From positions 186,001 through 250,000 of the forward strand of contig NZ_JACCBW010000002.1 of NCBI RefSeq assembly GCF_013410035.1: a stretch of 64,000 bases of DNA, in the 5' to 3' direction. A program made the translations under genes and the position numbers. Positions 48,141-56,294 of this stretch are shown one piece after another. Position 1 is the stretch's first letter. The number at the start of each line of letters is the position of its first letter. The notes below the pieces were generated by a model, which had not been told where the DNA came from, ran no database searches, and was given only the letters and a program-made list of their open reading frames with translations. The DNA comes from Nocardioides cavernae. GTDB lineage: Bacteria > Actinomycetota > Actinomycetes > Propionibacteriales > Nocardioidaceae.

Positions 48141-51112
48141 CCCACACCGCGATCGACCCGCCGTTGTCGGATCGGCACGACACAATGTCGTCCGTGCCGG
48201 CCCTGCGGACCACCGATCTCATCGGACGCGATGCCGAGCTGGAGCAACTCACCGCCCAGCTCGGCATTCGCACGTCCGGGGACGGCCAGACCGCCCGGGC
48301 GATGCTCGTCGCCGGCGACGCGGGGGTCGGCAAGACGCGCGTCCTCCTCGCCCTGCGCGACGTGGCCCTCGAGGCCGGCTGGCAGGTCGTCGCCGGGCAC
48401 TGCCTCGACCTCGCCGACAGCTCCCTGCCCTACCTCCCCTTCTCCGAGGTGCTCGGCCGGCTGATGAGCGACCGCGCCGACGTCGCCAACCGCGTCCTCG
48501 ACCAGCACCCCACGCTCGCGCGCCTCCAGCCGGGCCGGCGCATCCGCAGCAGCGAGACCGTGTCGGGCGACCAGGCCCTCGACCGCGGCAACGTCTACGA
48601 CGCGTTCGGCGACCTCCTCTCCGCCGTCGCCGCGCAGGCGCCGCTGCTCCTCATCGTCGAGGACGCCCACTGGGCCGACGAGTCCACCCGCGACATGCTC
48701 AGCTTCCTCTTCTCCCGCCCCGTTCCCGGCGTCTCGCTCGCGGTGTCCTACCGCGCCGACGACCTCCACCGCCGCCACCCGCTGCGTCGGCAGGTCGCGG
48801 AGTGGTCCCGGCTGCGCGGCGTCGACCGGCTGCAGCTCGAGCCCCTCGCCGACGAGGCCGTACGCCTCCTCGTCCGCGCGCTGCACCCCTCCACGATGTC
48901 CGAGGCGGAGTACGTCTCCATCGTCGACCGGGCCGAGGGCAACCCCTTCTTCATCGAGGAGCTCGTCGGTGCCGCCGGCTCCGGCCAGGTCCCCGGCGAG
49001 CTCGCCGACGTGCTGCTGGTGCACCTCGACCGCCTCGACGACACGACCCGTGAGGTCGTCCGGCTCGTCTCGGTCGCCGGCCGCCAGGTGAGCCACGAGC
49101 TATTGGCGGCCGTCAGCGACCTCGGCTCCTCCGAGCTCGAGGCGGCGCTGCGCACCGCGGTCGAGTCCCATGTGCTCGTCGCCTCGCGCGGTGGGACGTA
49201 CGCCTTCCGCCACGCGCTGCTCGGCGAGGCGGTCTACGACGACCGGCTGCCCGGCGAGCGGATGCGGCTGCACGCCGACTTCGTCTCCGCCCTCGGCGAG
49301 GGTCGCGCCGTCGGCACCGCAGCCGAGCTCGCCCAGCACGCCCGCCGGGCCGACGACCGGCCCGTCGCCGTGCGGGCCTCCATCGAGGCAGGGGAGGAGG
49401 CGCTCGCCGTCGGCGGTCCGGCGGAGGCGGCGACCCACTTCCTCGACGCGCTCGAGCTCATCGACACCGCGCGCGTCCCCGTCGCCGAGATCGACACCGT
49501 CGCCCTCGCCCGCCGGTGCGCCGAGGCGCTGGTCGCGTCCGGTCGGGTTCTCAAGGCCGCCAAGGTGCTGCGCGCCCGCCTGGCCGCGCTGCCGGCCGAC
49601 GCCGCCGCCACCGACCGCGGCCAGCTGCTCACCGCGCTCGCCTCCGCCCTGATGCTCACCGACACCACCGACTCCCCGCGCGAGATCGCCGCCGAGGCCG
49701 TGGGCCTGCTGCACAACGCCCCGCCCAAGCTGCTCGTCCGCGCGCTGCTGGTCCAGGCGCAGAGCCTGAACGGGTGGCACGAGGACGAGGCGCGCGCCAT
49801 CGCCGTGCACGCCCTCGAGCTCGCCGAGCGGCACGACCTCACCGCCCTGGCCGTCGAGCTGCACGCCACGGTGGCCGGGCTCGACCCGGCCGGTGGTTCG
49901 AGTGCCAGCGCCGGGTGGCGGGCGGCCGCCGAGCGCGCGCGGCGGGCGGGCCTGATCGAGCCGGAGCTCCGTGCGCTCTACCTCCTCGGCCGGCTGCACC
50001 ACGACGAGGGCGACCTCGACGGTGCGATCGCGGTCTACCGCGAGGTCCTCGAGCGGAGCGAGACCGGCGGCCTCACCTGGTCGCCCTACCCCGCGGAGGC
50101 CCGCCTCCTGATGGCCGTCGCGCTCACCCACCAGGGCCTGCTCGACGAGGCGTGGGAGCTGCTCGACGTCAGCGGCCAGAACCCGCCCATGGTCTACGAG
50201 TGGCTCTACTTCGCCCACCAGATGCTCATCACGATCGGCATCCGCGGCCAGCACAAGGAGCACGCCCTCGAGCGGCTGCGCGACTACTGGAGCACCGACG
50301 GCCTGACCGCCATCACCGCCGCGACCGCGACGCTGCTGCGCGCCGGCGCCGACCGGGACGCCCGCGCCGCGCTCACCACCTACGCCGAGCTGGTGGAGAC
50401 CGTCGTCCCGCTGTGGCACGAGTGGTTCCAGGCCCGGCTCCGGCTCTCGACGCTGACGGTCGCCGCCCTCGCGGCGGCCGCGCCACAGCAGTCGGCCGAG
50501 GAGCGGGCGTCCCTCGCGGGTGACGTCGAGCGTCTGGTCGCCGACGGCGGTCGCGTCATCGACTTCTACGCCCCCTACGACGACAGCCACGGTCCGGAGT
50601 ACCGCATGTGGGTCGCCCGCCGCTCAGCCGAGCACCTGCGGTGGCGGTGGTTGGCGCAGGTCGACCCTCCGTCGGCCGACGAGCTGGTGGCGGCCTGGCG
50701 GACCGCCGAGGAGACGGCCGTCGCCTACGGGTCCGTGCCGGAGATCGGCCAGGCCCGGGTCCGCCTCGCCGGCGTGCTGCGGGCCGTCGGCGACGCCGCG
50801 GGCGCCCGCGAGGTGGGCGACCTCGCCCGCGCGGCCGCCCACGAGCTCCGGTCGCAGGCGCTGCTCGACGAGCTCACCGCACAGGGCGCGGCACCGGGCC
50901 CGGCGCCTGCGACCGACACGGTGGCGCTGACGCCGCGCGAGGGCGAGATCCTCGCGCTGGTCGCCGAGGGCCGCTCCAACGGCGAGATCGGCAAGCAGCT
51001 CTTCATCAGCACCAAGACGGTGTCGGTGCACGTCTCCAACATCCTCGCCAAGCTCGATGCCGCCTCGCGCACCGAGGCCGCCGCCGTGGCGCGCAGGAGA
51101 GGACTGCTGTGA
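48137..51112 (+). CDS. Large LuxR-type (LAL/MalT-like) ATP-binding regulator
   Basis: 991 aa. An N-terminal AAA-like ATPase with Walker A AGDAGVGKTRVLLAL near residue 60 and Walker B LLLIVEDAHWADES near 170, then about 600 residues of helical TPR-like repeats, and a C-terminal LuxR helix-turn-helix (LTPREGEILALVAEGRSNGEIGKQLFISTKTVSVHVSNILAKL). STAND-type regulators of this kind act as inducer-dependent switches. It is coupled to the 38-aa gene; the CTACCTCA sites upstream may be its own binding sites. Targets are unknown, and hutI ends 340 bases upstream. Confidence 0.92.
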   Translation: MTHTAIDPPLSDRHDTMSSVPALRTTDLIGRDAELEQLTAQLGIRTSGDGQTARAMLVAGDAGVGKTRVLLALRDVALEAGWQVVAGHCLDLADSSLPYLPFSEVLGRLMSDRADVANRVLDQHPTLARLQPGRRIRSSETVSGDQALDRGNVYDAFGDLLSAVAAQAPLLLIVEDAHWADESTRDMLSFLFSRPVPGVSLAVSYRADDLHRRHPLRRQVAEWSRLRGVDRLQLEPLADEAVRLLVRALHPSTMSEAEYVSIVDRAEGNPFFIEELVGAAGSGQVPGELADVLLVHLDRLDDTTREVVRLVSVAGRQVSHELLAAVSDLGSSELEAALRTAVESHVLVASRGGTYAFRHALLGEAVYDDRLPGERMRLHADFVSALGEGRAVGTAAELAQHARRADDRPVAVRASIEAGEEALAVGGPAEAATHFLDALELIDTARVPVAEIDTVALARRCAEALVASGRVLKAAKVLRARLAALPADAAATDRGQLLTALASALMLTDTTDSPREIAAEAVGLLHNAPPKLLVRALLVQAQSLNGWHEDEARAIAVHALELAERHDLTALAVELHATVAGLDPAGGSSASAGWRAAAERARRAGLIEPELRALYLLGRLHHDEGDLDGAIAVYREVLERSETGGLTWSPYPAEARLLMAVALTHQGLLDEAWELLDVSGQNPPMVYEWLYFAHQMLITIGIRGQHKEHALERLRDYWSTDGLTAITAATATLLRAGADRDARAALTTYAELVETVVPLWHEWFQARLRLSTLTVAALAAAAPQQSAEERASLAGDVERLVADGGRVIDFYAPYDDSHGPEYRMWVARRSAEHLRWRWLAQVDPPSADELVAAWRTAEETAVAYGSVPEIGQARVRLAGVLRAVGDAAGAREVGDLARAAAHELRSQALLDELTAQGAAPGPAPATDTVALTPREGEILALVAEGRSNGEIGKQLFISTKTVSVHVSNILAKLDAASRTEAAAVARRRGLL

Positions 51113-51200
51113 CCTTGCTCCTGAGCTCGCTCGTGCCCGCCTGACGTGATGCGTCGACGCGCCCTCCGGCAGGCTGGGGCACCTCGGACACACTGCACCC

Positions 51201-51959
51201 ATGCCTGACTTCCGGTGCTCGCTGGCGAGCCTCGACGACGACGAGCCGATGGCCGGCACCGCGCCGACCGACCCCGAGATCCTCCTGGTCGAGTGCCCGG
51301 GTCCGTGGGGTCGCGACGCGCTCGACGACAACCGGCTCCCCGACGCCGTGCGCGGTCACCTGGCCTCGCTCGACCTGAAGGTCCTCCTGCTCCGGAGGTA
51401 CGACGGCAGCGCCGGTCCCGGGACGCGCGTCCTCCACGCGGGCGCCACCGCCGACGGCTTCGGGGTGCGCGGCACGGTGCTCGACCGGCCGGAGGACCTC
51501 CTCGACCTCGACGTCGCCACGCTCCCGGCGTACGACGGCCCCCTCTGGCTGGTGTGCACCAACGGCAAGCGTGACCTGTGCTGCGCCGAGCTGGGCCGCC
51601 CCGCCGCGGGGCTCCTAGCCCAGGAGTGGCCGGAGGGCACGTGGGAGACGACCCACCTCGGCGGGCACCGTTTCGCGTCCACCCTCCTCGCCCTCCCCAG
51701 CGGTCTCACCCTCGGGCGGCTCGACACCTCGACCGCGCTCGCGGCCTGCCAGGCGGTGGCGCGGGGCGAGGTGCCGCTCGAGCACGCGCGCGGACGGGCC
51801 GGCCGGTCCGGGGTCGAGCAGGCCCGCGAGCTGCACGTCCTCTCCGGCGGCGACCCGGCCGACGAGGTCGTCGCCGTGCCGGGCCCGCCGCGCCGCCAGT
51901 CGTGCGGTGACGACAAGGTCAAGGCCACGACCCGCTACGAGGTGCGAGCCGGAGGGTGA
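51201..51959 (+). CDS. Sucrase/ferredoxin-like family protein 1 (thioredoxin-like ferredoxin)
   Basis: 252 aa. N-terminal MPDFRCSLASLDDDEPMAGTA and ILLVECPGPWG, the cysteine cluster VCTNGKRDLCCAELG at about residue 118, and HLGGHRFASTLLALPSG mark the sucrase/ferredoxin-like family, whose fungal members bind a 2Fe-2S cluster with Cys and His ligands. It is probably a cytosolic redox protein. It is a paralog of the 53440-54342 protein and precedes the repeat-peptide/JmjC pair. CACACT lies six bases before the ATG. Confidence 0.83.
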   Translation: MPDFRCSLASLDDDEPMAGTAPTDPEILLVECPGPWGRDALDDNRLPDAVRGHLASLDLKVLLLRRYDGSAGPGTRVLHAGATADGFGVRGTVLDRPEDLLDLDVATLPAYDGPLWLVCTNGKRDLCCAELGRPAAGLLAQEWPEGTWETTHLGGHRFASTLLALPSGLTLGRLDTSTALAACQAVARGEVPLEHARGRAGRSGVEQARELHVLSGGDPADEVVAVPGPPRRQSCGDDKVKATTRYEVRAGG

Positions 51960-51962
51960 CCA

Positions 51963-51984
51963 CGCCCCCACGGGTGTGGGAGCG
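51963..51984 (+). terminator. Weak hairpin after the first ferredoxin-like gene
   Basis: CCCAC/GTGGG stem with a 4-base loop, extended by three pairs beyond one mismatch, starting four bases after the stop codon. Confidence 0.4.
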
Positions 51985-52056
51985 TCAGGGTGGACCCAGC
52001 AGACTCGATGACGAACCCGGGGCGGACCGTCCGTCGCGGCACCTCTAGGAGGAACC

Positions 52057-52311
52057 ATGACGACGACTCCTGACAGCCCTCTCGGCGACGACGAGATGAC
52101 CACCGAGGGCGTGGACCCGACCGGTGTCGCGGCCGGCCCGGGCACCGACGCCGACGGTGCTGACGCCGACGGCGCCGACGGCGACTCGACCGACGCCTCG
52201 GACGGCGACTCCACCGACGCAGACGGCGCGGACGCCGACGGCAGCGACGGCGACTCGACCGACGCCTCGGACGGCGACTCCACCGACGCCGACGGCACGG
52301 ACGCGTCCTGA
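52057..52311 (+). CDS. Asp/Ser/Thr-rich tandem-repeat peptide
   Basis: 84 aa: a 30-residue leader-like start (MTTTPDSPLGDDEMTTEGVD) followed by DGDSTDASDGDSTDADG repeats and no basic residue at all. The DNA repeat has a 69-bp period (23 residues), with 44 identical bases at 52177-52220 and 52246-52289. The ribosome binding site AGGAGGAACC is one of the best in the window. It overlaps the JmjC-type gene. The layout suggests a substrate or precursor peptide for that enzyme; an acidic Ca-binding tail protein is the alternative. Confidence 0.65.
   Translation: MTTTPDSPLGDDEMTTEGVDPTGVAAGPGTDADGADADGADGDSTDASDGDSTDADGADADGSDGDSTDASDGDSTDADGTDAS
52177..52289 (+). repeat. 69-bp tandem DNA repeat inside the acidic peptide gene
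   Basis: Two 44-base blocks (52177-52220 and 52246-52289) are identical, exactly 69 bases apart. Identity at synonymous positions shows recent duplication rather than only amino-acid bias. Confidence 0.75.
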
Positions 52312-53432
52312 GCGCACTCGACCGGCTCACCGGTGACGCCCAGACCTTCGTCGAGAAGGTCTGGGCGTCGCGCGTGCACGTCCACCGCACCGACCCCGGC
52401 TACGGGGCCGAGGTCCTGTCGCTGGCCGACGTCGACCACCTGCTGACCGAGACCGCGATCCGTACGCCCGCCGTGCGCGTGGCCCGCAACGGCTCGGTGC
52501 TGCCGGAGTCGTCGTTCACCCGGGGCGGCAGCCTGGCCGGCCGGCCGCTGACCGGCCTGGTGGACCCGGTGAGGCTGATGGGGCTGCTCGACGACGGTGC
52601 CACCATCGTGCTCCAGGGGCTGCAGCGCTACTGGTCGCCGGTGGGCGACCTCGTCGCCGAGCTCGAGATGGAGCTCGGCCACCCCTGCCAGGCCAACGCC
52701 TACCTCACCCCGCCCGGCGCCCAGGGCTTCGCGGTCCACTCCGACTCCCACGACGTCTTCGTGATGCAGACCCACGGCACCAAGATGTGGGAGGTCCACG
52801 GCGAGGGCGGCCCGGGCGACCTGCTGCTCGAGCCGGGGGTGGTGGCCTACCTCCCCACCGGGACCCCCCACGCCGCGCGCGCCCAGGAGTCCGTCTCCCT
52901 GCACCTCACGATCGGCATCAACCAGCTCACCTGGCGGAGCCTCGTCAGCCGCGAGGTGGGCCGGCTCCTCGCGGAGGTCCCCGACGAGCACCTGCCGGCG
53001 GGCTACCTCGACGACCCGGCCCGGCTCGCCAAGGGTCTCGGCGAGCACCTCGCGTCCCTCGCGGGGCAGGTCGGCCGTCTCGACTCCGCCTCGCTCGCGT
53101 CGGCGCAGGCCGAGGGCTTCCTCAGCGGACGACCGCCGCGGATGGCGGGTGCGCTGCTCGACCGCGACGCCCTCACCTCCGGGATCGACGCCGGCACCCG
53201 GCTGCGGCGCCGCCGCGGCCACCCCTGCGTCCTGGTCGACGATGGTGACGTGGTGCGGGTGCTGCTCGGCGACCGGGTGCTGCGCGTCCCGGCGCGCGTA
53301 CGCCCCGCGCTGGAGCACGTCGCGGCCCACCACGAGCTGACGCCGGGCGACCTGCCGTCCCTCGACGAGGGCAGCGCCCTCGTGCTGGCCCGGCGACTGG
53401 TCCGGGAGGGACTGCTCGAGGTCGCGCGGTGA
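52308..53432 (+). CDS. JmjC/cupin-type Fe(II)/2-oxoglutarate oxygenase (ribosomal-oxygenase-like)
   Basis: 374 aa if started at CTG 52308, the only start codon that includes the family-like N-terminus LDRLTGDAQTFVEKVW; the first GTG (52374) would cut it. The CTG overlaps the stop of the repeat-peptide gene (CTGA). The iron site is VHSDSHDVFVMQTHGTKMWEV (H-x-D) with the second His in LPTGTPHAA, and AYLTPPGAQGFA precedes it. The C-terminal part is a winged-helix-like domain. ROXA/NO66 relatives hydroxylate Arg or His of proteins. Here the Asp-rich peptide is the obvious candidate target (inference). Confidence 0.85.
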   Translation: MSALDRLTGDAQTFVEKVWASRVHVHRTDPGYGAEVLSLADVDHLLTETAIRTPAVRVARNGSVLPESSFTRGGSLAGRPLTGLVDPVRLMGLLDDGATIVLQGLQRYWSPVGDLVAELEMELGHPCQANAYLTPPGAQGFAVHSDSHDVFVMQTHGTKMWEVHGEGGPGDLLLEPGVVAYLPTGTPHAARAQESVSLHLTIGINQLTWRSLVSREVGRLLAEVPDEHLPAGYLDDPARLAKGLGEHLASLAGQVGRLDSASLASAQAEGFLSGRPPRMAGALLDRDALTSGIDAGTRLRRRRGHPCVLVDDGDVVRVLLGDRVLRVPARVRPALEHVAAHHELTPGDLPSLDEGSALVLARRLVREGLLEVAR

Positions 53433-53439
53433 CCCGGAC

Positions 53440-54342
53440 GTGACGGACTTCAGGTGCGCGGTCGCGAGCCGGGAACGCGGCGACGAGCTCGCCGGCACGG
53501 CCTCGACGGTCCGCAGCTACCTCCTCGTGGAGCACCCGGGGCCGTGGGGTGCCGAGGCGCTCCGTGACGCCCGCCTCCCTGACGGCCTCGGCGCGCGGCT
53601 CGCCGAGGACGCCCGCCGCCACCGCGTGCGGGTGCTGCTCACGCGACGGCCGGGGCGGCGTACGCCCGGGCAGGGCACGCGGGTCTTCGCCGCGCGGGCG
53701 GCGGGCGCGGACTCCTGGCTCGAGACGACGGTGCTCGACCGGATCGACGACGTCACCGGGCTCGACCTCGCTGCGCTGGGCGCCGGCAGGTCCCTCGGCC
53801 TCGAGCGCGTCGACGCACCGCTGCTCGCCGTGTGCACCCACGGGCGCCACGACGCCTGCTGCGCCGAGCTCGGCAGGCCCGTCGCGCTCGCCCTGGCGGA
53901 CGGACCCCACGCCGATGCGGTGTGGGAGGTGTCCCACGTCGGGGGCGACCGCTTCGCCGGCAACCTGGTCGTGCTGCCGCGCGGCCTCTACTACGGGGCG
54001 CTCGAGCCGGGGTCCGCCCGGGCGGTCGCCGACGCGACGCACGCGGGGGAGGTCCTGCTCGACCACCTCCGCGGCAGGTCCGACCTGCCGATGGCCGCTC
54101 AGGCCGCCGACGTGGCGCTGCGCCGCGAGCACGCCTTGGTCGGCCTCGACGACGTGCAGGCGACGACGGTCCGCAGCGACGGCGAGCTCACCACCACCCG
54201 CTTTGAGGTCCGCGGACAGGGACTGCTGGACGTCGTCGTGCGCCGGGTGCCGGGCGAGGGCTCGCACCTGCTGACCTGCTCGGCGCGTCGCGAGGGCGCC
54301 GCACCGCGGCACGAGGTGGTCGAGGTGCGGGCCGGCTCCTAG
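53440..54342 (+). CDS. Sucrase/ferredoxin-like family protein 2
   Basis: 300 aa, paralog of the 51201-51959 protein: same opening DFRCxxAS, LLVEHPGPWG, cysteine cluster VCTHGRHDACCAELGRPVA and HVGGDRFAGNLVVLPRG. It has an added C-terminal region (EVRGQGLLDVVVRRVPGEGSHLLTCSA). Its GTG start is seven bases after the JmjC gene, so it is likely co-transcribed with that gene. Its stop lies on a CTAG that is also the stop of the convergent gene at 54339. Confidence 0.83.
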   Translation: MTDFRCAVASRERGDELAGTASTVRSYLLVEHPGPWGAEALRDARLPDGLGARLAEDARRHRVRVLLTRRPGRRTPGQGTRVFAARAAGADSWLETTVLDRIDDVTGLDLAALGAGRSLGLERVDAPLLAVCTHGRHDACCAELGRPVALALADGPHADAVWEVSHVGGDRFAGNLVVLPRGLYYGALEPGSARAVADATHAGEVLLDHLRGRSDLPMAAQAADVALRREHALVGLDDVQATTVRSDGELTTTRFEVRGQGLLDVVVRRVPGEGSHLLTCSARREGAAPRHEVVEVRAGS

Positions 54343-55361
54343 CCCAGACGGTCCTTGAGGTCGGCCGGCTCGAAGTCCTTGTCGGGCGCGGGCTGCCAGG
54401 CCACCGTCTCGGCGACGAGCCGGGGGCGGCCCTGCTCGGCCGCCTCGAGGTTGCGCGCCGCGCGGTTGGCCTGGGCCTGCTCACGCTCCGCGACCGCCTC
54501 GGCGTCGCGGGCCTCGACCCGGGCGTCGACCAGCTCGCGGTGCAACGCCTGGACCTTGGCGGCCTGCGCCTGGATCTCCTCCGGCGGGGCCTCGGCGATC
54601 ACGAGCCGCTCGAGGCTGTCGAGCGCCGACTGCTCGCGCCGCTTGAGCGCCTCGACCGTCGAGCGGGCGGCCTCGGCGGCGTCGTTGGCCTGGACGGCCT
54701 CCAGCGCCTCCTCGGCGGCCTCGCGGCGCAGCTCGCCGAACGTCACCTGGTTGGCGTTGGCCGCGACGAGCTTCGCCCGGTCCTTGTCGGGGTGGACCCC
54801 GGCGTACTCGCCGAGCGCCTTGATCAGCTCCCGGGTGCCGGCCCGCCGTGCGTCACGCAACTCGATCTTGGCCTCGAAGCACGCCTGGTAGGCCTTCCAG
54901 TCCGACTCCCACGCGTCGGCCTGCTTCTGCGTGGCGCCCCCGGGGAGGGTCTCGACGGGCGGCCAGATGCGGTTGTCCCGCACCTCGAGGCCCTTGCTCT
55001 CCGCGAACGCGCGCAGCTGCTCGAGGCCCTCACGGTGCCGGCGGAGCACGTCGCTGTAGGCGTTGATGGCGCGACCGAGACCGCGCAGGTTGTCGCGGAC
55101 GCCGGCCGACTCCTCGTGGCGCTTGGCGGCCCGGTCGCGCAGCGTGTCGGCGGCCTCGCCCGCGAAGACGTCCTCCGACAGCGTCGACGTGCGCTCGAAG
55201 CCGTCGACGGCGAGCTCGACCTTGGCGGCGAGCCGGCGCACGGAGTCGCCGTAGGCGTCGACCTTGTCGGGCTCGGCCCAGTGGTAGTGGCACCCGATGG
55301 GGTCGCCGAACTGGAGCGCGTCCTGCTGGGTCTCGATGCGGTCGACGGCGATGCGGGTCAT
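54339..55361 (-). CDS. Helical WXG100/T7SS-type protein with long coiled coil
   Basis: 340 aa, almost all alpha-helical. Residues 25-110 (DKVDAYGDSVRRLAAKVELAVDGFE, VFAGEAADTLRDRAAKRHEESAGVRDNLRGLGRAINAYSDVL) follow the pattern of T7SS-targeting helical hairpins; residues 200-330 form an Ala/Glu/Arg coiled coil. No toxin tip or enzyme motif is visible, so it may be a structural partner rather than an effector. It is coupled to the 99-aa gene upstream (ATGA). Function unknown. Confidence 0.7.
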   Translation of the reverse strand: MTRIAVDRIETQQDALQFGDPIGCHYHWAEPDKVDAYGDSVRRLAAKVELAVDGFERTSTLSEDVFAGEAADTLRDRAAKRHEESAGVRDNLRGLGRAINAYSDVLRRHREGLEQLRAFAESKGLEVRDNRIWPPVETLPGGATQKQADAWESDWKAYQACFEAKIELRDARRAGTRELIKALGEYAGVHPDKDRAKLVAANANQVTFGELRREAAEEALEAVQANDAAEAARSTVEALKRREQSALDSLERLVIAEAPPEEIQAQAAKVQALHRELVDARVEARDAEAVAEREQAQANRAARNLEAAEQGRPRLVAETVAWQPAPDKDFEPADLKDRLG

Positions 55362-55657
55362 GGCTTCACCTGGTCGAGCTTGGCGGCGAAGGTGGCGGCC
55401 TCGCCGACCATGACGTCGAGCTCGTCGAAGTCGATGATGGAGTCGTCGATCGCGCTCGCGATGGAGCGGCAGCGCTTCGCGACCTGCTCGGCGTCCTCCA
55501 CGAGGCTGCGCACCCCCTCGACCATGAGGTCGCGCCAGGGGAAGTCGTCGGCGGGGTGGTCGACGTCGCCGAGGGCGGCCTTCAGGTCCTCGCGGGCGGA
55601 GTCGAGCTCCTCCTTGGCGCCCCGCAGCGCCCGCTGGTTGATCGCGATCGGCCTCAT
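55358..55657 (-). CDS. Small WXG100-like helical protein
   Basis: 99 aa, two amphipathic helices separated by HPADDFPWRD; no signal peptide. Start ATG at 55657 with GAGG five bases upstream; longer readings add non-family residues. It forms an overlapping pair with the 340-aa gene, as T7SS partners do. It is not closely similar to the WXG100-type proteins at 11.4-12.5 kb, so this is a separate module. Confidence 0.7.
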   Translation of the reverse strand: MRPIAINQRALRGAKEELDSAREDLKAALGDVDHPADDFPWRDLMVEGVRSLVEDAEQVAKRCRSIASAIDDSIIDFDELDVMVGEAATFAAKLDQVKP

Positions 55658-55723
55658 GGCGACCTCATGCCCCGATGAACGGGGGCGAAACCACAAGTCG
55701 TGAAGTTGTGAACGACCGCGTCC

Positions 55724-55747
55724 CGGAGGTCTGGACCAGCACCTCCG
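55724..55747 (-). terminator. Hairpin after the DUF1648 gene
   Basis: CGGAGGT/ACCTCCG perfect arms with an inner CTGG-A-CCAG stem, 39 bases after the stop of the 55787-56290 gene on the minus strand and before the WXG100-like pair. Confidence 0.55.
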
Positions 55748-55786
55748 TGGGGGTGGGCGACGGGTCTCGGGGACGGTGTCGCGGCC

Positions 55787-56290
55787 TCAGCCGGCCGGCG
55801 GGCGGTACGCCCGGAGCAGCCGGACCGTCCACGCCACGGTCGCCAGGACGTACGCCCCGACGAGGGCGGGGATGACAGCTCCCGGGAGGTCGGCGCGCCC
55901 GGAGGTGCCGACCCACGTCATCAGCACCACGACCGCGAGGAGGAGCGCGCCCGTGAGGGCCGAGAAGCCGTCGAGGTCGTCGTGGAAGCGCACCCGGAAC
56001 TCGGCCCTGCGCTCGGGTGCGAGCCAGTAGTCCTTCGTCGCCCGCGGCATGTTGAGGAGCGTGCCGTCGCCGCGGGTCGCGGCACGACCCAGCAGCGGGA
56101 TGCCCGCGAGCACGAGCAGGCCGACGAGCCCCATGCCGACCAGCAGCGAGGTGCGCGAGGACCAGTCGTCGACGCGTCCTGCGGCGTCGAGGTGCGACGG
56201 CACTCGCGCGGGCAGCACGGCGGCGGCCCACACCAGCGCCACGGCGTACGCCGTCGACACGGTGACGAGCGCGAGGCGTCCCGGACGCAC
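55787..56290 (-). CDS. DUF1648/SdpI-like membrane protein
   Basis: 167 aa with four hydrophobic helices. VRPGRLALVTVSTAYAVALVWAAAVLPARVPSHLDAAGRVDDWSSR is the DUF1648 N-terminus (helix then P-x-H-x-x-x-G-x-x-D-x-W). The start is GTG at 56290, four bases after the stop of the GTPase gene, so the two are co-transcribed. In Bacillus a related domain gives immunity to the SdpC toxin, but no role is known here. Confidence 0.8.
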   Translation of the reverse strand: MRPGRLALVTVSTAYAVALVWAAAVLPARVPSHLDAAGRVDDWSSRTSLLVGMGLVGLLVLAGIPLLGRAATRGDGTLLNMPRATKDYWLAPERRAEFRVRFHDDLDGFSALTGALLLAVVVLMTWVGTSGRADLPGAVIPALVGAYVLATVAWTVRLLRAYRPPAG

Positions 56291-56294
56291 GGGC

